Under the pieces are notes generated by a model. The model was not told the origin of the DNA. It searched no databases and saw only the letters and a list, made by a program, of their open reading frames with translations. A program made the position numbers and the translations under genes. From Bacillota bacterium (lineage in GTDB: Bacteria > Bacillota_I > Bacilli_A > RF39 > UBA660): DNA of 40,675 bases. Numbering within the stretch: the first letter of the stretch is position 1; the number at the start of each line of letters is the position of its first letter. The stretch covers positions 1 to 40,675 of the forward strand of contig SVAN01000009.1 in the NCBI GenBank assembly GCA_015059375.1. The letters are read 5' to 3'. Below are positions 24,148 to 32,013 of this stretch, piece after piece.

Positions 24148-25256
24148 TATTTCAGCCTCATTATTGATGGATCACTATATATTCCATTAATATCATATAA
24201 AATTAATACTCTATCAATATTATTTTCTAGAATATATGACGAAACTGCATCCTTATAATATCTTAAATCAATTACACTAATTTGATCATAATCACTTGCT
24301 ATAAACGGAGCAAAACTATTTCCATAGCTATTTTTTATTAATAGTAACTTTTCAGAAGAACGATTATCTAAATTGTCAATTTCAATAAGAGCATGATTGT
24401 TATCTAAAAAAATAGAATACTTATCTTTTTTATTTAGATAATCCATATTATATAATGTATTTGTCGTTTTATTTGTCTTAATATAATTAACTAAATAATT
24501 TCCATCATCTATAAAAAGGTATAGTTGATCTGGAGGTATATTATAGTAATTAGATTTCGAATATGAGGTTCCATAAAATTCATCGCTTACTAAAGTCACT
24601 TCATATTCTGATGCCATTTTAACTGGTTTATTTATACTTCTTAAAAACGCATTATATGCATAAAATGCACCATAAGTAGTCCAATGATGGTCAGTTCGAT
24701 AATACAGTGATTCATCTTTATTTTGTAATAACACATCATGTACATTAATAATGTTGCCGTTAAATTGTTTATATATTTTTTCAATCTCGGCTATTCCATT
24801 ATATTTTTCATTATTTATAGGAAGTTTTTCATTATATATCTCAATTGCATTAGGAACTAACATAATGCTAACAGGAATAGTTAAAGAATTAGTAAATTGA
24901 TTTAAAACTTTAAGTAATGCTTCAGAACTATTCTTCTTTTCAAATGTTGGAATTAAAAATTTATCGTCCGTTATATATATTCCATTTATTTTGGATTTAC
25001 CAAGCAAATATTCAATATTAGTCTTAAAACCCACTAAAGAATCGCGCCAAGGAAATTGATCATTTAAATAATCTTCAATGCCACTAGCAAATTTACCATT
25101 ATGGATATTTTTCAATGATATTCTAGGAAATTGAGCTAAATACCTATTTTCATTTTCCGAAAAAGTTGTTGAATTTTTAAAAATTAACATTAACATCCCA
25201 AACAAGATAATTAAAACACTAATTATAAATATTATTTTATTTATTAAATCTTTCAT
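24147..25256 (-). CDS. DHHW-family (AlgX/AlgJ-like) acyltransferase partner
   Basis: The 369-residue product has one N-terminal membrane helix (about 5-27) and an outside domain. The family signature TDHHW lies at residues 188-192, followed by TTYGA; a C-terminal KNSYGNSF holds the probable nucleophilic serine. DHHW proteins are SGNH-fold relatives of AlgJ/AlgX, which take the acetyl group from an MBOAT protein to a polysaccharide outside the membrane. It follows the MBOAT gene by nine bases, as in alginate-type and peptidoglycan O-acetylation loci. Confidence 0.85.
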   Translation of the reverse strand: MKDLINKIIFIISVLIILFGMLMLIFKNSTTFSENENRYLAQFPRISLKNIHNGKFASGIEDYLNDQFPWRDSLVGFKTNIEYLLGKSKINGIYITDDKFLIPTFEKKNSSEALLKVLNQFTNSLTIPVSIMLVPNAIEIYNEKLPINNEKYNGIAEIEKIYKQFNGNIINVHDVLLQNKDESLYYRTDHHWTTYGAFYAYNAFLRSINKPVKMASEYEVTLVSDEFYGTSYSKSNYYNIPPDQLYLFIDDGNYLVNYIKTNKTTNTLYNMDYLNKKDKYSIFLDNNHALIEIDNLDNRSSEKLLLIKNSYGNSFAPFIASDYDQISVIDLRYYKDAVSSYILENNIDRVLILYDINGIYSDPSIMRLK

Positions 25257-25265
25257 ATGTATCTC

Positions 25266-26711
25266 CTAGAATCTAAAGTATAGAAAAGGGTTATATGTGT
25301 CACTTACAATATAGCAAATGCTTATCAAAAATAAGATTATATAAATTCCCCCTCTTAAAACATTTATAAAAGCATTATTCTTTATCTTATCAGGTATTTT
25401 CTCGGCGATTGGGAAGCAAAAAACTAAACCAATTAACATTATAATCCCATAATTACATAAATAAAAGAAAAAATCATTATCTATAAATGGTATATTTACA
25501 AAACCAAACATCCCTTGAAAGTATGTTTCTAATAAATTAATATCTTCGATACTAAAGATTACATAACCTAATAAAACGACGAAAAGAACATATATATGAC
25601 TTAATACTGTATGTTTTCTTAAATATTTTTTTAAAAAGAAATCTTCAGCAATTAGAAAAAATGCGTAATATAAGCCCCAATATATATAATTGTAATTTGC
25701 ACCATGCCATAACCCAGTTAAAAAAAACACCAATAATGTACCAAGGGCCACAGTTAGATTTTTTCCCCAGTTCTTCCCTAACTTTAGTTTTAAAAAACTT
25801 TGTAATTTTTGAACACGATTACTTTTTAAAAAAGGATATAATATATAATCTTTAAACCAAGTACCAAGACTTATATGCCATCTTCGCCAAAATTCCCCAA
25901 TCGATTTTGAAATATATGGATAATTAAAATTTTCATCAAAATGGAAGCCTAACATTCTCCCTATACCAATGGCCATATCACTATATCCACTAAAGTCAAA
26001 GTATATTTGAATTGCATATCCTAAAACACCAAACCATAAAGTCATTACTGATAAAGCTTCAATTTCACTTCCTAATATGATTTCATACATACTTCCTATA
26101 TTATTAGCAAGTAAGACCTTTTTAAATAATCCTCTTAAAAAGCGCAAAAAACCATCAGCGATATCATTAAAAACTATTTTTCGTGACTTAATTTCATCAG
26201 CAATAGTACTGTAGCGAACAATAGGTCCAGCAACCAATTGAGGAAAAAGCGACACATAAGTTAGATAGCGAAAATAATTTTTTTCAATATTTACGCTTTT
26301 CCGATAAACATCTATACTATAGCTCATTGTTTGAAATGTATAAAAACTTATGCCAATAGGCAATCCAATATTTAATAAAGGAATATTGGCACCAAACATA
26401 TTATTTAAAATTTCAATTAAAAAATCACTATATTTAAAAAATCCTAACAAAGATAAATTTATAAAAATTGCGATAAACAAATAACGCTTTCTTGTTTTGT
26501 CATTATCATTTTTAGCTAGTAATATCCCATTTAAATAATCAACAAAAGAAGAAAAGCACATCAAAAAAACATATATTGGTTCGCCCCAAGCATAAAATAT
26601 CAAGCTACCAATAAGTAAGATTACATTTTTTAATCTATTTGGTACTAGATAATATAATAATAAAACGATTGGCAAAAAAAAGAAAAGGAAAACTGTGCTG
26701 CTAAAAACCAT
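25266..26711 (-). CDS. MBOAT-family O-acyltransferase
   Basis: The 481-residue polytopic protein belongs to the AlgI/DltB/PatA branch of membrane-bound O-acyltransferases, which move an acyl group across the membrane onto a polymer. The catalytic His336 lies in GLWHGANYN, and the second conserved region FNYPYISKSIGEFWRRWHISL holds His279. About eleven hydrophobic segments are seen. It lies between the DUF4358 lipoprotein (two-base gap) and the DHHW protein. The acyl group is unknown; the adjacent ACP and FkbH-like genes suggest it may not be acetate. Confidence 0.92.
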   Translation of the reverse strand: MVFSSTVFLFFFLPIVLLLYYLVPNRLKNVILLIGSLIFYAWGEPIYVFLMCFSSFVDYLNGILLAKNDNDKTRKRYLFIAIFINLSLLGFFKYSDFLIEILNNMFGANIPLLNIGLPIGISFYTFQTMSYSIDVYRKSVNIEKNYFRYLTYVSLFPQLVAGPIVRYSTIADEIKSRKIVFNDIADGFLRFLRGLFKKVLLANNIGSMYEIILGSEIEALSVMTLWFGVLGYAIQIYFDFSGYSDMAIGIGRMLGFHFDENFNYPYISKSIGEFWRRWHISLGTWFKDYILYPFLKSNRVQKLQSFLKLKLGKNWGKNLTVALGTLLVFFLTGLWHGANYNYIYWGLYYAFFLIAEDFFLKKYLRKHTVLSHIYVLFVVLLGYVIFSIEDINLLETYFQGMFGFVNIPFIDNDFFFYLCNYGIIMLIGLVFCFPIAEKIPDKIKNNAFINVLRGGIYIILFLISICYIVSDTYNPFLYFRF

Positions 26712-26712
26712 G

Positions 26713-27159
26713 TTAATTAGTATGTTCCTTTACTATATTGTAAGTCGCCTCATTATCATCTGAAGATAAATATATTAAATAATTACCAATCGAAGTTTCA
26801 AGATAATTTTCTAATAAGTTTACTGCTTCAGGTGAATAAAGTGCATTTTGTTCTACTAATATTTCAAAATAATTATTCATTTGTTTTTTTACTTCGTTTT
26901 TATTTTCTTCAGAAACCAAAATAATAGCGTATAAATTGCCATTCGCACTATCACTAGCTTTGATGACATATTCTTCCATTAAATTTGTATCAATTTGATA
27001 AATACTTTCTAATTCATCATCGTTTACTTTCGACATATTTCCAAATTCGGCATCTAATGCTTTACTTGCTTCAACAATGTCAACTTTAGTTAAATTACTA
27101 CCACTGCCACACGCAGATATCCCCATCATTATCATTATCATTAATAAAAATTTTTTCAT
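26713..27159 (-). CDS. DUF4358-like lipoprotein
   Basis: The 148-residue product has a signal peptide with lipobox ISAC (Cys17), so it is lipid-anchored outside the cell. The mature part fits DUF4358: 'DTNLMEEYVIKASDSANGNLYAIIL', split here as TNLMEEYVIKASDSA and NLYAIILVSEENKNEVKK, then a C-terminal helix. DUF4358 lipoproteins are often encoded beside MBOAT and DHHW genes in Bacillota; their role is not known. It lies two bases from both neighbours and is probably a part of the acyl-transfer complex. Confidence 0.75.
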   Translation of the reverse strand: MKKFLLMIMIMMGISACGSGSNLTKVDIVEASKALDAEFGNMSKVNDDELESIYQIDTNLMEEYVIKASDSANGNLYAIILVSEENKNEVKKQMNNYFEILVEQNALYSPEAVNLLENYLETSIGNYLIYLSSDDNEATYNIVKEHTN

Positions 27160-27161
27160 AT

Positions 27162-28400
27162 TTACTCAATCTCCTTACTTATATCAATTTTTCTCAAATG
27201 ATTTATATATAATTCTTTTCCTTTTTTGTTTAAATGAAATCCACAATCGTATTCACCATCACAAGTAAAATACTCTGGATTGCCATAGCCATCTTCCCCT
27301 TTTAATCCATCAGCAACATTAATAAAACCGATTCGATATTTAGCACACAATTCTAACAAATAATAATTAAATTGATTAGTTTTATTTTGAAATCTAGCAT
27401 ACATCGTTTCTGATGCTATTGGTGGCAAAGAAACAACTACCATTTTAGTATTTGGATAATTATTTTGAATATTAAGCATAAATTCTTCGGCATACTTAAT
27501 AAAATTATTTTTTGTTAAATTAAGAACACTTCCAAAACCGAATGATACAATTAAGTACTTAGGATTATATTTTTCTATTGCTTCATTAACAAACAATTCT
27601 TGATTATCACTATGCGTAATTATTTTTGCAGTTGTTAACTCCACAGCATTTAAATTATCTTTCCCCCATACTTGACTCGCAGATAAATATTTTCCATGAA
27701 GATACAAGTATCTAATATTACTGTCCCCAAGCAAAATTGCATCCTGCAGATAATTATATTCCACTTCAGGTTCTAGAATAATGTCTTGGTAAACATTAGT
27801 AAGCCAGAAGGCTTCGGGAGGTGAAATCAATAAGTTTCCTTTAATAACCTCCACATTTCTAACTACTGATGAACTATTACCCGAATTATCTTCAACATAG
27901 TACTCAATTTGATATTTTCCAATTTGTGTATTGTCTAAGTTAGACTTTATTTGTACCTTCTGTGCCAAATTTTTATCTACATTGTCATAAACAATATAAC
28001 CATATTCAGTATATTTTTGTTTTTCATTTAAATAAATTGTCGAGTCACCCATTAATTCTATTTTAGGTGGTTCATTATCCATCACGTGGATTTTCCGAGT
28101 TTTCTGGAAATTTCCTAACAACCATTCCAATTTATATACCAGTTCATATGTTCCAACAGTATTATTATCAACAGCACCTTCGACTTTAACGTTGTTACTA
28201 ATATTTGCGGATAAAAAATTGCTTTTATATCCATTTTCAAAATATTTATCATTAACGTTAATATATACTTCGTCATCCCCTATTAAGTTAAAGTTCACAA
28301 AATTAGTCCCAAAAACTAAAATTAATATAACTATCCAGGATGAAACAAAACTAATGCCTATTAATATAGATATAATTATTTTTTTCCATACGCATTGCAT
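27162..28400 (-). CDS. Ig-like/SGNH surface protein, first copy
   Basis: The 412-residue product has the same design as the protein at 22540-23781: membrane helix (about 10-34), two Ig-like domains, SGNH-like domain with GDSNIRYLY as nucleophile block, SFGFGS in place of GxND, and DCGFHL near the C-terminus (Cys386, His389). The same unusual residues in both copies argue for conservation and not decay. The second cysteine of the pair (FTCDGEYDCG) is also shared. It is the first gene of the operon with DUF4358, MBOAT, DHHW and the small membrane protein. Confidence 0.82.
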   Translation of the reverse strand: MQCVWKKIIISILIGISFVSSWIVILILVFGTNFVNFNLIGDDEVYINVNDKYFENGYKSNFLSANISNNVKVEGAVDNNTVGTYELVYKLEWLLGNFQKTRKIHVMDNEPPKIELMGDSTIYLNEKQKYTEYGYIVYDNVDKNLAQKVQIKSNLDNTQIGKYQIEYYVEDNSGNSSSVVRNVEVIKGNLLISPPEAFWLTNVYQDIILEPEVEYNYLQDAILLGDSNIRYLYLHGKYLSASQVWGKDNLNAVELTTAKIITHSDNQELFVNEAIEKYNPKYLIVSFGFGSVLNLTKNNFIKYAEEFMLNIQNNYPNTKMVVVSLPPIASETMYARFQNKTNQFNYYLLELCAKYRIGFINVADGLKGEDGYGNPEYFTCDGEYDCGFHLNKKGKELYINHLRKIDISKEIE

Positions 28401-28426
28401 TTCGTAGCCTCTCTAATCTATATTAA

Positions 28427-28435
28427 ATTATATCA
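28427..28435 (-). promoter_or_regulatory. Extended -10 promoter of the Ig-SGNH/MBOAT operon
   Basis: TGATATAAT on the minus strand, about 25 bases before the GAGAGG ribosome site and start codon at 28400. No convincing -35 box and no terminator between this and the ACP gene, so read-through from FkbH-ACP is likely too. Confidence 0.5.
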
Positions 28436-28456
28436 TTTTAAAGCTAGAATAGGAAA

Positions 28457-28690
28457 CTAAATTTTTTCATTTATAAGATTTACCATTTCTCCTACATTTT
28501 TCATACTAGTTACTTCATTCATTCCAAATTTAATCCCAAACTCATTTTCAATCGCCACAATTAAATTTATATGTTCTAACGAATCCCAGTCTTCAATATC
28601 ACTACTTGTTGTATTTTCACAAACAACTATTGTATCGTCATCAAAAACTTCACAAAAAACCTTATTAACACGCTTATATATTTCTTCCAT
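28457..28690 (-). CDS. Dedicated acyl carrier protein
   Basis: The 77-residue acidic helical protein carries the phosphopantetheine site DWDSLEHI (Ser37), followed by the helix NLIVAIENEFGIKFG. This is not a typical fatty-acid AcpP (no DSLDTVE) and resembles carrier proteins of small biosynthetic clusters, including DltC. It overlaps the FkbH-like gene by one base, so the two are made together. It would be loaded by AcpS and then acylated or glycerylated by the FkbH-like enzyme. Confidence 0.93.
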   Translation of the reverse strand: MEEIYKRVNKVFCEVFDDDTIVVCENTTSSDIEDWDSLEHINLIVAIENEFGIKFGMNEVTSMKNVGEMVNLINEKI

Positions 28691-30465
28691 TATTTCACCT
28701 CAATTACTGTATTTGTTTTTTTATACTTATCACATGGCATAAGCCAAATGCTATTTTCATCCTGATCTTCACTAATCTTTTCAAATCCAAATTCCGAATA
28801 AAAATCCTTAACCATCTTATTTTTAGGAGTTGGATAATAATAACCATAGATTCTTTTTAGATTCCGTTTTTGACATGTTTCAACCAATTTATCCATCATA
28901 GCATTTTCCATTTCTCTTTTAAGAACTCGACAGCTCATAATCCATAAATCAATATGCAGTTCGTAATTTTTAATTGCGCCAATTACCACCGAAACAATTC
29001 CATTATCTCCAAAAATATCTGATAAATCGCCATAAAGAGTAATATAGTTTTGATTTTTAGCAATACTTTCTATTTCACTTACTGTATATCTTTTTGTAGT
29101 TAAATTGAATTGATTGCTTTTATTACTTAGTTGCGAAAGACGATTATAAGCTATTTCGTCAAAAGGACGGATATTAGCAACCATTTTTAACTCCTTAAGA
29201 TAATCCTTATAGTTATCATATTTAGCTAATAGTTCATTGCGTTGAACATTTTCCTTATACATTTTATCACGTTTCAAATCTTCAGACGATAGACTTAGAA
29301 ATTCAAAAAAACCATTACGATCAATTATTTTAATATAATTTTCTATATCTGTAATTTCAGGAACTGCAATATAATCAATATTTTTTCTAACAATATCCCT
29401 TTCCATAGGATTATCATCTACAAAAACAAAACTATCAGGAGTTAGTCCCATTTCATTCGCAGCACATACAATATTGATATTCTTAGGATTCCAATTAGCC
29501 TTTATAGAAATAAAATCATCTTTTTGCAATGCGCCGCTTGGATGACTCAATCCAAGAAGTGCATTCTCATGTTCATTTTTGGAAGCGATGATAAGCGGAA
29601 TTCCTAAACTTTGATGTTCTTTTAAATATTTTTGGAATTCAAAGTAACCTTCTCCAACTGCTGTTTCCTTACCTATTTGAATGTTCTCAATTCCGTCATC
29701 GCCTATAATTCCTCCCCATAGGGTATTGTCTAAATCTAGAGCAAATACTTTTTTATTTTGGGCACATATTGCTTTAATTATTTTAGCAATATTAAATGCT
29801 AAAGCAGGAATGGCATTAACATCCATTGCATACTTATATAAATAATATGCAGAAAAATTGTGCCATCTATCTAAGCCATACTCAGAGCTTACGTAATTTA
29901 AATCGTTAATATAAAAATTTTTATTATTTCTTGCATATTCATAAAAACGCATATTCAATCTAGTTAAATAGTTAATCTTCCCATGAATATCTGATGCCTC
30001 TAAATTACCTAATAACCTGTAAATAGGCATTTCAAAATTATTTTGAATGATGATTACATTAGGAAATTTTTCGTATAGCTTTTCCCAAATCATTTGAAAC
30101 TTTTTATATTCCAAATCCAACAATTTATCAACATCTTCAGCACTAGCATTTGGCTGTGGGAAAATTGTTATATTACGGAAAGAAGTATGAATGTAAACTA
30201 TTTCCGGAGAAAAATTAGTTAATTCCTCATTTGCAAACACAGCGTCTTCATAATATTGATTATACTCTGATTCATAAAAAGAAGGTTTAATACGATAGTT
30301 TAATAAAAAAAGTTCCAATATCTTAATTATCTCACTGGTTGTTGAACCACCTAAGACAGCAATTTTCTTTTCGGTAATAAAACTTTGAAGCTCTAGCTCT
30401 TTTCTTATTTTCTTTTTGTTTTTTAAAATATAAGAACTATCAAAAGGATACATTAATTCCTTCAT
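28690..30465 (-). CDS. FkbH-like enzyme: SGNH-like, HAD phosphatase and GNAT-like domains
   Basis: The 591-residue product has an N-terminal SGNH-like part (about 35-225, with LGGSTTSE and DRWHNFSA), a HAD-IIIC domain (DLDNTLWGG at 244-252, SK at 295-296, VDDNPMERD at 349-357) and a C-terminal part with SNKSNQFNLTTKRY (447-460) and a GNAT-like acyltransferase fold. This is the FkbH architecture. Known FkbH enzymes take 1,3-bisphosphoglycerate, remove the phosphate and load a glyceryl group on an ACP thiol. The ACP gene follows with a one-base overlap. Its product here is inferred to be glyceryl-ACP or a related hydroxyacyl-ACP. All HAD Asp residues are present. Confidence 0.88.
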   Translation of the reverse strand: MKELMYPFDSSYILKNKKKIRKELELQSFITEKKIAVLGGSTTSEIIKILELFLLNYRIKPSFYESEYNQYYEDAVFANEELTNFSPEIVYIHTSFRNITIFPQPNASAEDVDKLLDLEYKKFQMIWEKLYEKFPNVIIIQNNFEMPIYRLLGNLEASDIHGKINYLTRLNMRFYEYARNNKNFYINDLNYVSSEYGLDRWHNFSAYYLYKYAMDVNAIPALAFNIAKIIKAICAQNKKVFALDLDNTLWGGIIGDDGIENIQIGKETAVGEGYFEFQKYLKEHQSLGIPLIIASKNEHENALLGLSHPSGALQKDDFISIKANWNPKNINIVCAANEMGLTPDSFVFVDDNPMERDIVRKNIDYIAVPEITDIENYIKIIDRNGFFEFLSLSSEDLKRDKMYKENVQRNELLAKYDNYKDYLKELKMVANIRPFDEIAYNRLSQLSNKSNQFNLTTKRYTVSEIESIAKNQNYITLYGDLSDIFGDNGIVSVVIGAIKNYELHIDLWIMSCRVLKREMENAMMDKLVETCQKRNLKRIYGYYYPTPKNKMVKDFYSEFGFEKISEDQDENSIWLMPCDKYKKTNTVIEVK

Positions 30466-30485
30466 ATCTTATTCCTCCTAATAAA

Positions 30486-30494
30486 AGTATAGCA
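30486..30494 (-). promoter_or_regulatory. Extended -10 promoter of FkbH-ACP
   Basis: TGCTATACT on the minus strand, directly after the YitT terminator and about ten bases before the AGGAGG ribosome site. Confidence 0.6.
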
Positions 30495-30521
30495 AAAAAA
30501 ATCATCTAATACTAGATGATT
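30493..30521 (-). terminator. Terminator of yitT
   Basis: The transcript pairs AATCATCTA with TAGATGATT (nine base pairs) around GTAT, with eight T residues after. The stem overlaps the yitT stop codon. Confidence 0.85.
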
Positions 30522-31404
30522 AAATTTCAAAGAACGGAAGATTCGACTTTCTTTGACCGCCCTCAACTTCATAACAATCATTAATTAAAAAGAAAGCTTG
30601 AGGATCGACTTCTAAAACACGATTTTTAAAAGCGTGATATACTCTATTCGGAACTACAATCATAATTAATTCATTTTTCTTATTAGAGTAAGACGATTTA
30701 GTAGGTAATATAGTAAAACCCGAATCATATTCGTCGCGAATAATCGCTTTTATTTCTTTAGGTTTTTGTGTACAAATGAAAAATACTTTACTATTCGATA
30801 TACCCACAATGATTTTATCTATCAATATATTACTTACTGCTAAGATAATAACCGCATAAATCATGGAAGACATGCCAAATACTAAACCACTGAGTAAAAT
30901 TATTATAATATTATACATAAAATTGGCTCTAGCAGTTGAAATTTTAGCATATTTACTTAGTAATTGCATTATCACATCTCCACCACCAGTTGTAAATCCC
31001 ATTTTATATATTAAGCCATGAGCAACTCCGTATAGAAGTCCCGCTAAAGCTACAATAACAATTTTTTCTTCAACATCCATAATCTCAATCAGGCAATTCG
31101 CTATTGGTGATGTCATAGTTATCATTAACGGATACAGTAAAGAACCAATAACTGTATTAGAAGTCGTCTCCTTACCTAAGAAAATAAAACTTATAATTAA
31201 CAAAATAATACTCGAAGCATAAATAAAAATCGTATCACTCCATTTAAATATTTCATGAAAAACAATTGCTAAACCACTCATTCCACCAACAACAAGATTA
31301 TTCGGCATTAAAAAAACGTTGTAGCAAATTGCTAATAAAAAAACTCCCAATACAAAGGTAATACCACGAAAAATAATTTGTCTAGTATTCATTTTATCCT
31401 TCAA
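30520..31404 (-). CDS. yitT: YitT-family membrane protein
   Basis: The 294-residue product has five to six N-terminal helices with the repeated family motifs NNLVVGGMSGLA (about 31-42) and GFTTGGGDVIMQLLSKY, then a cytoplasmic C-terminal DUF2179 domain (about 205-290; FICTQKPKEIKAIIRDEY ... VLEVDPQAFFLINDCYEVEG). YitT proteins are widespread in Bacillota; their substrate is unclear. It is transcribed alone, from a promoter that is back to back with that of the GerQ-like gene. Confidence 0.9.
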   Translation of the reverse strand: MKDKMNTRQIIFRGITFVLGVFLLAICYNVFLMPNNLVVGGMSGLAIVFHEIFKWSDTIFIYASSIILLIISFIFLGKETTSNTVIGSLLYPLMITMTSPIANCLIEIMDVEEKIVIVALAGLLYGVAHGLIYKMGFTTGGGDVIMQLLSKYAKISTARANFMYNIIIILLSGLVFGMSSMIYAVIILAVSNILIDKIIVGISNSKVFFICTQKPKEIKAIIRDEYDSGFTILPTKSSYSNKKNELIMIVVPNRVYHAFKNRVLEVDPQAFFLINDCYEVEGGQRKSNLPFFEI

Positions 31405-31420
31405 CCTCTCTATTTTCTTA

Positions 31421-31449
31421 AGTATATCTCATATTCATTATTTAAGCAA
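31421..31449 (-). promoter_or_regulatory. yitT promoter
   Basis: TTGCTT, a 17-base spacer and TATACT on the minus strand, about 17 bases before the start codon. Confidence 0.6.
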
Positions 31450-31494
31450 TTATTTTAGACGTTTAACATATAATGTAATGAGGTGGATATTTTT

Positions 31495-31857
31495 ATGAAT
31501 GGAAATTTTTATCAAAATCCAACTTTTCCGACTAATCAAAACAATACACCAAACTATCAAACTCCGCCAGGAAATATAAGCGTTATGGAGGGCGATTATA
31601 CCGAACAAAGTTACATCGAAAATATTTTACGTTTAAACAAAGGACGAAAAGTTAAAGCATATGTATCTTTTCCTGATAGTACAGAATGGAAGAATAGTAT
31701 TTTTACTGGGTTAATTGAAGAAGCTGGAAAAGATCATCTAATTATTAAAGACGTTACTAATGGTAACTGGTATTTAATTAGAATCTTATATTTGGATTAT
31801 GTAGAATTTATGGAGCCAATTAATTATTTACATGCATACTCTGAAAAAAATTTCTAA
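31495..31857 (+). CDS. gerQ: GerQ-like spore coat protein
   Basis: The 120-residue product starts at 31495 (MNGNFYQNPTFPTN), eight bases after GAGGTGG; a GTG at 31483 lies inside that ribosome site. After a Gln/Asn/Pro-rich N-terminus (about 1-35) comes a compact domain (SYIENILRLNKGRKVKAYV ... HLIIKDVTNGNWYLIRILYLDYVEF) closely following the Bacillus GerQ pattern. GerQ is a spore coat protein needed for the CwlJ cortex hydrolase and cross-linked in the coat. No other clear spore gene is adjacent, except the SpoVB-like flippase after it. A TATAAT at 31469-31474 is the only promoter sign. Confidence 0.82.
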   Translation: MNGNFYQNPTFPTNQNNTPNYQTPPGNISVMEGDYTEQSYIENILRLNKGRKVKAYVSFPDSTEWKNSIFTGLIEEAGKDHLIIKDVTNGNWYLIRILYLDYVEFMEPINYLHAYSEKNF

Positions 31858-31897
31858 TTGAATTTTTTAAAAAAGTTATGAGCTTGTTCATAATTTT

Positions 31898-31949
31898 GAT
31901 ATGAACCCCGTTTCTTGGACATAGAAACGAGGTTTATATCAATTTTTTT
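31898..31949 (+). terminator. Terminator after gerQ
   Basis: A stem of about 22 pairs (GATATGAACCCCGTTTCT with AGAAACGAGGTTTATATC; one mismatch and one G-U), seven-base loop, then seven T residues. Confidence 0.88.
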
Positions 31950-31963
31950 ATTGTTTATCAAAC

Positions 31964-31992
31964 TTGTTTTATATTATTATTTTATCTATAAT
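31964..31992 (+). promoter_or_regulatory. Flippase promoter
   Basis: TTGTTT, a 17-base spacer and TATAAT, about 8 bases before the AAGGAG ribosome site. This supports the late start at 32014, since an ORF start at 31915 would lie upstream of the promoter. Confidence 0.65.
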
Positions 31993-32013
31993 ATAAATAA
32001 GGAGATGAGCATC

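Noticed and set aside
31915-32013. Longer N-terminus for the flippase (33 extra residues)
   Set aside because: The extra codons cover the gerQ terminator T-run and the promoter TTGTTT-17-TATAAT, and a TTG with ideal ribosome site lies at 32014.
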